Source: Chitinophaga sp. Ak27 (lineage in GTDB: Bacteria > Bacteroidota > Bacteroidia > Chitinophagales > Chitinophagaceae). From it: DNA of 64,000 nucleotides. Both the position numbers and the translations under genes were made by a program. Positions 36,853 to 45,358 of the stretch are shown one piece after another; the stretch's first letter is position 1; every line of letters begins with the position of its first letter. The notes beneath the pieces were generated by a model, which had not been told where the DNA came from, ran no database searches, and saw only the letters and a program-made list of their open reading frames with translations. Location: positions 62,001-126,000 of the forward strand of contig NZ_JABAOB010000009.1 of the NCBI RefSeq assembly GCF_012726295.1, given 5' to 3'.

Positions 36853-39800
36853 ATGAACTCAGCCAAAATTGTTCACTTGCGAGTATTGCTGCTCTGGGGT
36901 ATTTTAATTTTTACTCTCGGCAGAAACGCCTACGCACAAAATACAAAGGTGAGTGGAACAATCACCAGTCAAATTACTTCCCAGCCGGTTGCGGCCGCAT
37001 CAGTAGCGGTAAAGGGAACCCAAACTTCTACGATTGCTGATGCAACAGGAAAGTTTACCATCACAGCATCCATTGGAGATGTACTGATTATTTCTTCAGT
37101 TGGTTTTGTCCCTAAAGAAGTGAAGGTAACTTCTCATGAGTTGAAAATTCAATTACAGGATGCAGAAAGTCAATTGGAAAATGTAGTGGTGATTGGTTAT
37201 GGTGTACAGAAGAAAAAACTGGTAACCGGCGCCAACGTACAGGTGAAAGGTGCCGATATTCAGAAACAGAATACCACTACGGCACTGCAGGGATTGCAGG
37301 GACAAGCGCCGGGTGTGCAAATTACTACTTACTCCGGACAGCCCGGAGCTGGTATGAATGTGATTATCCGTGGTAAGGGTACTGTAGGTAATTTTGCGCC
37401 TTTATATATTGTGGATGGTGTTCAAACCAGCGATATTTCTTACCTGAACCCCGCGGATATTGCATCTATAGATATCCTGAAAGATGCTGCTTCTGCCGCC
37501 ATTTATGGTTCTCAGGCAGCGAATGGCGTTATACTGGTAACCACCAGAACCGGAAAAGTAAATCAGAAGCCGCAGGTAACGCTGGATGCTTTCTATGGTG
37601 TTCAGAATGTGGCGCGTAAAGCAAAATTGCTGAATGCAAAAGAATACGCCACTATCATTAATGAAGCGGCAACCAACTCCGGTAAGTCGCCTTACTTCAG
37701 CAACGATGTAGTCAACAACCTGCCGGTAAATACCAACTGGATGGACCAGATGTTTAAAAGCAATGTGCCGACCCAAAACTATGTGCTGGGGATACAGGGT
37801 GGTGGAGCTAACTCCATTTATTCTATGTCTCTGGGATACACCAGCCAGGGGGGTATTGTTGGTGGCTCTGATATTTCTTATTTCGACCGTTATAATTTCA
37901 GAATAAACTCTGAGCATAATTTATATGATAATATAGTTAAGATAGGAGAACACCTTACGTTCAATTATCAGAACAATCATGGTATTCTGGTAGATGGACA
38001 ATACAACAATACATTACGCAGTGCTTTTGGTGTTAGTCCTTTTCTGCCTATGTATGACTCTGCTGGTAATTACTTCAGCAGCGACAGGAAAGGCTGGTAT
38101 CCGGGAAAGCCCGACCAGTCCTGGAATAATGGAGAAGCCAATCCTTATGCCGTTATGGATTATACCACGAGGAACCGGAACAGTAGCCAGGGGTTATTCG
38201 GGGATGTGTACATACAGGTAGAACCCATTAAAGGGCTTAAGTTCCGGTCAAGCCTCGGTTTGAATTATTATTCAAACCAAAGCCATGGCTATACGCCGGT
38301 GTATCACCTGTCTATTTATTCGTTTAATGATACCGCCAAGGTAACCCAGTCTATGGGAAATGGACGCACTATCCAGTTTGATAATTTACTCAGTTATGAT
38401 TTTAATGTGCATGCAGATCATCATTTCAGTGTCATGGTGGGTAGTTCTTCGCTGAAGCAACAAACGGTGGCGATGAACGGTAGTAACTGGGACCTGCGTA
38501 TTGCCGATATGCAGCACGCTTATTTATCTGTTGCCCAGAATGTGAACAGGGGTGCACCTTATATGAGTGTTGGTGGCGGTCCCTCTGCCAGCGCGTTGTT
38601 GTCTTTTTTCGGAAGGCTTCAATATGATTTCCAGGAAAAGTATTTATTGAATCTCACCTTCAGGGGAGATGGATCATCGAAGTTTGCGCCGGATAAGCGC
38701 TGGGGTTATTTCCCTTCTGTGTCTGCAGGATGGGTAGCCAGCAGGGAAAACTTTATGCAGGGTGTTCAATGGCTTGATTTCCTCAAAATACGTGGTAGCT
38801 GGGGACAGGTGGGTAATCAGAATGTTGATGCTTACCAGTTTTTATCTCCTATCAGTTTCGCCAATGCAGGTTATATATTCGGACCTGTTGAAGGGGTAAA
38901 CACGCAGGGAGCTTATCCAAGTCGCATTGCCAACCCGAATGTAAAATGGGAAACCTCAGAACAAACCAATATCGGCTTTGACGCTACAGTGTTACAGCGC
39001 CTGAATGTAACTTTTGACTACTACATTAAAAAAACAAAAGACTGGTTAATCAGAGTTCCCATCCTGGCTACTGCCGGCGCTGATGCCCCGCTTATTAATG
39101 GTGGTGATGTGAAAAATACCGGCGTTGAACTGGGCCTTAGCTATAGCAACAGTATTGGTAAAGACTTTAATTACAGTATTGGTATAAATGGCGCTTATAA
39201 CAGAAACAGAATAGGAAATATACCTACCAACGATCATGTGATCCATGGTAGCACCAATTCGCTGTATGCCAATGCGGGAGAGTTTTATCGTGCTGCCAAC
39301 GGAGAACCTGTTGGTTACTTCTGGGGTTATAAAACTGCTGGTCTTTTCCAGACAGAAGATGAAGTACAGGCTTACAAAGGTAAAACAGGAGCGCCTATTC
39401 AGCCTAATGCCAAACCTGGCGATGTTCGCTATGTTGACTTAAATGGTGACGGTGTTATTGATGCCAACGACAAAACAAAAATTGGAGATCCCAATCCTGA
39501 TTTTACATTCGGTTTTAACATCACCCTCGGCTGGAAAGGTTTTGATTTCTCCGTACAGGCATCAGGTGTAACAGGTAATCAATTGGTTCAGTCCTGGAGA
39601 AGCCCGGGTGGTTTTGCTAATTACTCCACTGAAATCCTCGGTCGCTGGCATGGTGCGGGAACATCCAATAGAATTCCGAGAGTAACGGAAGATGGTGTTA
39701 ACTGGGCACAGTTTTCCGACCTGTATGTTTATGATGGGAAATTCCTTCGCATCAACAATATCACGTTAGGCTATGACTTTTCCAGGTTAGCGAAGAAAAG

Positions 39801-39972
39801 CTACCTGGGTAAAGTGAGAGTGTATGCATCTGTTCAAAATGCTTTCATCCTTACAAAATATAAAGGTATGGACGCTGAAGTGGGGTATAATGAAGGCTTT
39901 TCATCCGGTGTGGATGTAGGTTATTATCCACGGCCCAGAACTTTTATGGTAGGCGCAAACTTCCGTTTTTAA
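36853..39972 (+). CDS. SusC-family TonB-dependent transporter, first pair of the xyloglucan-type PUL
   Basis: Outer membrane oligosaccharide importer, 1039 residues. The signal peptide ends at NAYAQ. A carboxypeptidase-D-like regulatory domain (about 33-108) precedes the TonB-box-like VVVIGYG, then the plug with VIIRGKGTVG, LYIVDGV and DAASAAIYGSQAANGVI. The barrel includes FRGDGSSKFAPDKRWGYFPSVSAGW and a DLNGDGVID loop, and ends NFRF. It is 19 bases after the GH31 gene and 17 before its susD. By context it should carry xyloglucan oligosaccharides, since GH31 and the GH5 enzymes share the locus. Confidence 0.93.
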   Translation: MNSAKIVHLRVLLLWGILIFTLGRNAYAQNTKVSGTITSQITSQPVAAASVAVKGTQTSTIADATGKFTITASIGDVLIISSVGFVPKEVKVTSHELKIQLQDAESQLENVVVIGYGVQKKKLVTGANVQVKGADIQKQNTTTALQGLQGQAPGVQITTYSGQPGAGMNVIIRGKGTVGNFAPLYIVDGVQTSDISYLNPADIASIDILKDAASAAIYGSQAANGVILVTTRTGKVNQKPQVTLDAFYGVQNVARKAKLLNAKEYATIINEAATNSGKSPYFSNDVVNNLPVNTNWMDQMFKSNVPTQNYVLGIQGGGANSIYSMSLGYTSQGGIVGGSDISYFDRYNFRINSEHNLYDNIVKIGEHLTFNYQNNHGILVDGQYNNTLRSAFGVSPFLPMYDSAGNYFSSDRKGWYPGKPDQSWNNGEANPYAVMDYTTRNRNSSQGLFGDVYIQVEPIKGLKFRSSLGLNYYSNQSHGYTPVYHLSIYSFNDTAKVTQSMGNGRTIQFDNLLSYDFNVHADHHFSVMVGSSSLKQQTVAMNGSNWDLRIADMQHAYLSVAQNVNRGAPYMSVGGGPSASALLSFFGRLQYDFQEKYLLNLTFRGDGSSKFAPDKRWGYFPSVSAGWVASRENFMQGVQWLDFLKIRGSWGQVGNQNVDAYQFLSPISFANAGYIFGPVEGVNTQGAYPSRIANPNVKWETSEQTNIGFDATVLQRLNVTFDYYIKKTKDWLIRVPILATAGADAPLINGGDVKNTGVELGLSYSNSIGKDFNYSIGINGAYNRNRIGNIPTNDHVIHGSTNSLYANAGEFYRAANGEPVGYFWGYKTAGLFQTEDEVQAYKGKTGAPIQPNAKPGDVRYVDLNGDGVIDANDKTKIGDPNPDFTFGFNITLGWKGFDFSVQASGVTGNQLVQSWRSPGGFANYSTEILGRWHGAGTSNRIPRVTEDGVNWAQFSDLYVYDGKFLRINNITLGYDFSRLAKKSYLGKVRVYASVQNAFILTKYKGMDAEVGYNEGFSSGVDVGYYPRPRTFMVGANFRF

Positions 39973-39989
39973 TTTAAAATGAATTGGCG

Positions 39990-41582
39990 ATGAAAAATTT
40001 AAAATCTTATATACTTGTTACAGCCTTGTTGTCATTAGCAGCCTGTAAAAAAAACTTCCTGGATACAGAAGATGTAACCGCCGCTACAGAACAGAATTTT
40101 TATAAAACACCCAATGATGCCTGGAAAGCCCAGGTAGGTGTTTATGATGGATTACAACGGGTTTGGTCTGGGGGAATCGCTTTCCCGGTGGCGTCTACCA
40201 TCATGTCTGACGAAGCATTTGGTGCTACCGGTAACGCCGACGGCTTTGGTTTTCAGATGATGGATGAATTTGATAAGCTCCGTTCTCCTTCAGACCAGGA
40301 CTTGTTTGGTGATTCGTGGAGCCTTTATTATAAGGCCATCTACCGTGCTAATATGTTGTTGTCGCACCTGGACGGTGTGAATTGGGGCGGGGATCCGGGT
40401 TTGCGTAATACTTATGAAGCGGAAACAAGATTTATCCGTGCCTATTGCTACTTTGATATGGTGAGGTTATGGGGTAATGTTCCGTTGATTACAAAGCCTA
40501 CCACGGATAATGTGCCACAGGCCAGTGCCGATGATGTTTATAAGCTGATTACCGATGACCTGAAATTTGCCGCTGCTAACCTGGCGGCTACCAGTTATAC
40601 CAGCCAGCCTGCTTCCACCCATGGACGCGTAACCAAATGGGCTGCTGAAGCCTTGCTGGGCCGCGTATTCCTGTACTACACCGGTTATTACAACAAACCA
40701 GACCTGGTAGGAGCGGTATCGAAAGCGCAGGCCCTTGCTTACCTGGAGGATGTTATTACGAACGGTGGATTTGGCTTGGTCGACAAATTTGCCAACTTAT
40801 GGCCGGCTGCTTCGCTGAATAACTATGTAGGCGAGGATAATAAAGAAACCGTATTTGCTATCAAATATACCTATACCAGCGACTGGAACGGAAACGTAGA
40901 TGGCAATAACTGGATGGTAATGTATGGTATTCGTATTCAGAGCATTTATCCTTATGGAATGGGCTGGGGGGGCGCCACGGTAAATCCAAAGCTCTGGAAT
41001 GCCTTTGACGCGAACGATAGCCGCAGAAGTGCTTCCATCATTTCTTTCAGCGATGAAAAGCTCAATTTCCAGAATATAAAAGACCAGAGAGAGTATACGG
41101 GCTACACAATTAAAAAGTATACACCCATGGCAGATGAGGCAGGAAGAAGTTTGGCAGAAAAGATGGGAGGGGCCAGCTTTATGATCAGCCAGTTCCAGGA
41201 TTATGTGTCTATCCGTTATGCCGATGTATTACTAATGGCAGCCGAATTAGGCGCGGGGAACGCACAAAAGTACTTTGATGATGTTCGCAAGAGAGCATTG
41301 GGCGCCGCTTTTGTTCAGATCCCGGTAAACCAGGCAAATATTATGAATGAAAGGAGACTGGAATTTGCTGCTGAAGGAATCCGTTACTGGGATTTGCTTC
41401 GCCAGGGAATAAACGTGGCTGCTGCGGCCATTGCGGAATCAACAACGGTTCAAAATGGCGGTGTAAATACTACTAAAACCATTCTTGCATCCAAAGTGGT
41501 GGAAACCAAAGGCCTGGTACAAATACCCAATACACAAATTACGTTGTCTAACAATGTATTGAAACAAAATGCAGGGTGGTAG
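39990..41582 (+). CDS. SusD-family surface lipoprotein, first pair of the xyloglucan-type PUL
   Basis: The ATG at 39990 is chosen over the in-frame TTG at 39984. The signal peptide ends in LSLAAC with Cys19, followed by KKNFLDTED as in many SusD proteins. The helical fold shows AETRFIRAYCYFDMVRLWGNVPLITKP, SIRYADVLLMAAELG and the ERRLEFAAEGIRYWDLLRQG signature, ending QNAGW. At 530 residues it is normal. It should cap the SusC encoded immediately upstream and bind the glycan at the cell surface. A long inverted repeat 54 bases downstream suggests that the transcript ends here. Confidence 0.93.
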   Translation: MKNLKSYILVTALLSLAACKKNFLDTEDVTAATEQNFYKTPNDAWKAQVGVYDGLQRVWSGGIAFPVASTIMSDEAFGATGNADGFGFQMMDEFDKLRSPSDQDLFGDSWSLYYKAIYRANMLLSHLDGVNWGGDPGLRNTYEAETRFIRAYCYFDMVRLWGNVPLITKPTTDNVPQASADDVYKLITDDLKFAAANLAATSYTSQPASTHGRVTKWAAEALLGRVFLYYTGYYNKPDLVGAVSKAQALAYLEDVITNGGFGLVDKFANLWPAASLNNYVGEDNKETVFAIKYTYTSDWNGNVDGNNWMVMYGIRIQSIYPYGMGWGGATVNPKLWNAFDANDSRRSASIISFSDEKLNFQNIKDQREYTGYTIKKYTPMADEAGRSLAEKMGGASFMISQFQDYVSIRYADVLLMAAELGAGNAQKYFDDVRKRALGAAFVQIPVNQANIMNERRLEFAAEGIRYWDLLRQGINVAAAAIAESTTVQNGGVNTTKTILASKVVETKGLVQIPNTQITLSNNVLKQNAGW

Positions 41583-41635
41583 CATAGCTGCGTTACCCTT
41601 CGCCATTTAAATCATCCATTCTAATAATATAATCA

Positions 41636-41706
41636 GGAAAGCCGGTTCGGGAGAAATTGTCGATGTTGGATGAATGCAAATAAGGAGCTACCGGCTTTCC
41701 AGATTT
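41636..41706 (+). terminator. Terminator-like inverted repeat after the first xyloglucan-type SusD
   Basis: GGAAAGCCGGT (41636-41646) pairs perfectly with ACCGGCTTTCC (41690-41700); AGATTTTT follows. The 11-bp stem is strong, but the 43-base loop is long, so an intrinsic terminator is likely rather than certain. It lies between a susD stop and a second promoter. Confidence 0.6.
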
Positions 41707-41787
41707 TTACAGCCCGCATTATTTCTATAATGCCGTCACCAAGAGAAGTGCCATCGTCATACAGCGATGTACCCGGCGTGCGACCAA

Positions 41788-41874
41788 TTGTAACATTTAA
41801 CGCCCATAGTTGAATCAATCCGGTCCCGTGATTGAGCCGCCATCACTATAGCTTTACAACATCAATCCACGTAT
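41788..41874 (+). promoter_or_regulatory. Second SusC promoter with tandem operator-like direct repeat (copy B)
   Basis: This is a near copy of the block upstream of GH31. TTGTAACATT (41788-41797) and TTGAATCAAT (41810-41819) are again 22 bases apart, GGTCCC follows, and TAGCTTTA (41849-41856) lies 26 bases before the ATG at 41875. By eye about three quarters of positions match copy A with one single-base gap, and the last 14 bases before and including the ATG are identical. It probably drives the long operon that begins with susC at 42173. Confidence 0.65.
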
Positions 41875-42172
41875 ATGAAACTACAATTACCACCACTTTA
41901 CACGCCAGCCCATACTCGCTTTAGGGAGGTGCTGGAAGGTTATTCCAGGACAGGGCCCAGTCTCCCTTTTACTGTTATGATGGCTTTACTATTTCGTTCA
42001 CCTCAAACTCATCTACTTTAAAGTACCAGGTCATATTTAATAAATGGATAATGAATTTACTGCCTGAAAGCATTCCCATTTTAATAGCTGGTTCTGTCAC
42101 AAATGTGCTGACCTAATGAAATGTCTTCTCCCTCTGCCGGAGATAATCGTCCACTTATGTAAAAATTTTAAA

Positions 42173-45100
42173 ATGAAGTCAACCAAAATGATTCGCGCGC
42201 GAATACTACCGCTATTGGGTATCCTTTTGGGATTCCTTTCCAGCACATCCCTCTTTGCACAAACAATAAAGGTAACCGGTAGGGTTATTAATAAAGGTAC
42301 CGCCGCTGCTATCCCCGGGGCAACTGTTACCTTAAAAAATACGAATCGCTTTGCTATTACCGATGAAGCCGGAAAATTCGCCATTGATGCTTCCACAGGA
42401 AATACCCTGGTAATTACCATAGTCGGCTATCAGAAAAAAGAAGTAGTTATAAATAAAAGCGCAGCTATCGACGTAGCACTGACTGAAAATATCTCTCAGC
42501 TGGGAGACGTCGTGGTGATTGGCTATGGTAAAGTAAGACGCCCTGATGTAACCGGCGCCATATCATCTGTTTCGGGGGATGAAATCCGAAAAACACAACC
42601 TGTTACCTTTGACCAGGCCCTGCAGGGAAAGGTGCCCGGCCTGGTAGCCCAGCAAATATCTGGTCAGCCCGGTGGAGCGGTGTCTGTTCAAATCCGTGGC
42701 TTGTCTTCCTTTGGAGGAAGCTCGCCTATGTACGTTATCGACGGGATTATTATTGGCGGCACGGCGGCATTAGGCGCCGGTGTGAATCCACTGGCCGGTA
42801 TCAATCCTTCTGAAATTGAATCTATCGATGTATTAAAAGATGCCTCTGCAACAGCTATTTATGGTTCCCAGGCTACCAATGGCGTAGTGGTAATAACCAC
42901 CAAGCGGGGACAGGTGGCGCCACCCAGCATTACCTACGACATGTACACCGGCTACCAGCAAATACCCAAAAGGTTGCCCCTGATGAATTTAAGAGAGTAT
43001 GCCAGTTTTATAAATGACAGGAACACCGGGTTAGGCTGGGGATTTGATACCCGTCCGGAATTTGCCAATCCCAAGTACCTCGGCGATGGCACCGACTGGC
43101 AGAAAGAACTTTTTAGAAATGCCCCCATGTCTAATCATACGCTCACCATTAGCGGGGGTGATCCCAGAACACAATACCTGCTGTCCGGTTCGTATTTTAA
43201 CCAGGAAGGTATTGCCCTGGGGTCCGACTTTCGCAGAATGTCATTAAGATTGAATCTTGACAATAAAACAACCAATTGGCTGAAGATAGGTACCAGCCTG
43301 CAATTGGTGAATATTAAGGAAAACGTAAATTCTACCGGCTCTAGCGTCATTAACACGGCATTAAGCCAAACACCCGATATAGCGGTGAAAAATGAGGATG
43401 GCAGCTGGGGCGGCGCCTATAACCCTAATGGATGGGTAAACAGCACCGTAAACCCTTATGCTATCGCTCTGATTAATAAAGATGAGGTAAAAAGAAACCA
43501 GCTTTTTGGTAATTTATATGCAGAAATTGCATTTACTAAAGACCTGACCCTTCGGAATGAAGTAACCGGGAGCTTTTCGATGGCTACGGAAGACCGCTTT
43601 AATCCCTCTTATACCTTTGGGCTTGTAAAAAATACGCTTAACAGCGCCTCTTATAATTCTTCCCAAAACTCATTTACTACCCTCAGAAATTTTCTGACCT
43701 ATGCGCATTTGTTTAAAAATAAATACAATGTAAATGTATTGCTGGGACATGAAGCACAACTGAGCACGAATGAAAGCTCCTCTGCCGGCAGGAGTAATTT
43801 TCCTTCCAACAATGTGCAGGTTATCAGCAGTGGAGATCCTACCACAGCCACCAACGCTGGCAGCAAGGGACAAAGTGCCCAGGAATCCTACTTTGGCCGT
43901 ATCAACTTTGGCCTCGATGATAAGTACTTGTTTACCGCCAACGTCCGCGCAGATGGTTCCTCCAAGTTTGCGGCCAATAACCGCTGGGTAACTACCTACT
44001 CAGGCGCCTTTGCCTGGAAGTTAAATAATGAAGAGTTCCTGAAGCAGGTGAAAGAAGTCAACGAGTTGAAACTGCGACTAGGATATGGTTTAACGAACAA
44101 CCAGAATATCCGCGATTACGCTTATACATCAACATTGGCTACTGTAGCGACCGGGCTGACGGGTATCGCACAATTGACGCAGAATGTGGGTAATCCATTT
44201 GTACAATGGGAAAAAACAAAATATGCGAATATAGGACTGGATGGTACACTTTTTAACTGGAGGATCAATTTCTCCGTGGATTTTTACAATCGTAGAACAG
44301 ATGGATTAGTGCTGCAAATTCCTCTGCCGCTGTATTCCGGAACGTCTATTGGCTATGCGCCGGGAGCGCTGGATGCCCCCTATGTCAATGTAGGTACTGT
44401 TAACAACAAGGGCTTCGACTTTAGAATCAGTTCTACCAATATTAAAAGAAAAAATTTCACCTGGAAAACAGACCTGACCGTTTCGCGTAACATTAACGAA
44501 GTGTTGAAGCTTAATACGGATGGCGCTTCGCTGGATAGGACGTATAGCAAAACCGTTGTAGGCAGGTCTATTGGCGAGTTTTACGGGTATGTAATTGATG
44601 GAGGTGTATTTGCAACGAGAGAGGATTTTAAGACACATGCATTACCTACAAAAAATGGGGTGCCATTGCCAGTCGGCGCTGCCGGCGGTAGTATCTGGTA
44701 TGGCGATCTGAAATTCAAAGATTTTAATGGCGATGGCGTGATCGATGAACATGATCAAACTTTTCTCGGCTCCCCCATACCTAAATACCAGCTTGGTTTC
44801 AACAACACCTTTTCATATAAAAATTTTGACCTGAATATTTTTTTCGCTGCCAACGTGGGCAACAAAGTATATAATCAAATGCGTATAAATGGCGAGTATC
44901 CGGGTACCAGTTATGGATACATGAAGGCGCTGACGAACTATGCAAAACTTACTTTGATTGATCCAAACGGAAGCGCCACGGATATTGATAATATAAAGGT
45001 GACGAATCCCGATACCAGGATTGTGGGTATCAGGAACGATAATACCAATGATAATAACCGGAACTCTGATAAGTTCGTGGAAGATGGAACTTTTCTGAGA

Positions 45101-45331
45101 TGTAAGAATATTTCTTTGGGATATACCCTCCCCGAAAGCCTGATTTCAAAGGTCAGCATTAAGTACCTGCGGGTTTACGTCAATGTTTCCAATGCTTTCA
45201 TTATTACTAACTACAAGGGAATGGATCCTGAAATTGGGTCATGGGACCCGCTGAGTGCCGGTGTAGATAATGGCTATTATCCACAGCCCAGGGTATTTAC
45301 CATTGGCGCTAACATTAAACTGACCAAATAA
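42173..45331 (+). CDS. SusC-family TonB-dependent transporter, second pair of the xyloglucan-type PUL
   Basis: The frame is open from an ATG at 42116, but the ATG at 42173 gives a clean signal peptide (MKSTKMIRARILPLLG... ending LFAQ). A carboxypeptidase-D-like domain (about 33-105) leads to the TonB-box-like VVVIGYG, the plug with VQIRGLSS, MYVIDGI and DASATAIYGSQATNGV, and a barrel with a DFNGDGVID loop. The length, 1052 residues, is standard. It starts the longest operon of the window after its own promoter and pairs with the susD 27 bases downstream. It is a distant relative, not a recent copy, of the SusC at 36853, so the two pairs may take different oligosaccharides. Confidence 0.92.
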   Translation: MKSTKMIRARILPLLGILLGFLSSTSLFAQTIKVTGRVINKGTAAAIPGATVTLKNTNRFAITDEAGKFAIDASTGNTLVITIVGYQKKEVVINKSAAIDVALTENISQLGDVVVIGYGKVRRPDVTGAISSVSGDEIRKTQPVTFDQALQGKVPGLVAQQISGQPGGAVSVQIRGLSSFGGSSPMYVIDGIIIGGTAALGAGVNPLAGINPSEIESIDVLKDASATAIYGSQATNGVVVITTKRGQVAPPSITYDMYTGYQQIPKRLPLMNLREYASFINDRNTGLGWGFDTRPEFANPKYLGDGTDWQKELFRNAPMSNHTLTISGGDPRTQYLLSGSYFNQEGIALGSDFRRMSLRLNLDNKTTNWLKIGTSLQLVNIKENVNSTGSSVINTALSQTPDIAVKNEDGSWGGAYNPNGWVNSTVNPYAIALINKDEVKRNQLFGNLYAEIAFTKDLTLRNEVTGSFSMATEDRFNPSYTFGLVKNTLNSASYNSSQNSFTTLRNFLTYAHLFKNKYNVNVLLGHEAQLSTNESSSAGRSNFPSNNVQVISSGDPTTATNAGSKGQSAQESYFGRINFGLDDKYLFTANVRADGSSKFAANNRWVTTYSGAFAWKLNNEEFLKQVKEVNELKLRLGYGLTNNQNIRDYAYTSTLATVATGLTGIAQLTQNVGNPFVQWEKTKYANIGLDGTLFNWRINFSVDFYNRRTDGLVLQIPLPLYSGTSIGYAPGALDAPYVNVGTVNNKGFDFRISSTNIKRKNFTWKTDLTVSRNINEVLKLNTDGASLDRTYSKTVVGRSIGEFYGYVIDGGVFATREDFKTHALPTKNGVPLPVGAAGGSIWYGDLKFKDFNGDGVIDEHDQTFLGSPIPKYQLGFNNTFSYKNFDLNIFFAANVGNKVYNQMRINGEYPGTSYGYMKALTNYAKLTLIDPNGSATDIDNIKVTNPDTRIVGIRNDNTNDNNRNSDKFVEDGTFLRCKNISLGYTLPESLISKVSIKYLRVYVNVSNAFIITNYKGMDPEIGSWDPLSAGVDNGYYPQPRVFTIGANIKLTK

Positions 45332-45358
45332 AATATTCATCTGTTAATATCAATTGTT

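Larger units (their letters stand above)
41583..42172. other. Intergenic region with terminator, duplicated promoter and possible gene remnants
   Basis: 590 bases between susD and the next susC. In order: a terminator-like repeat (41636-41706); a second copy of the GH31 promoter (41788-41874) that still ends in an ATG at 41875; a 48-codon frame from that ATG to 42021 with no signal peptide or recognisable domain; and a 41-codon minus-strand frame (41975-42100). The real susC start is at 42173. The layout suggests a promoter copied together with the first bases of a gene that has since been lost or replaced. Confidence 0.6.

Noticed and set aside
36853..45331. Recent duplication of the two SusC genes of the xyloglucan-type PUL
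   Set aside because: They share family motifs only; barrel and plug sequences differ widely, so a recent gene duplication is not supported even though their upstream regions include a copied promoter.
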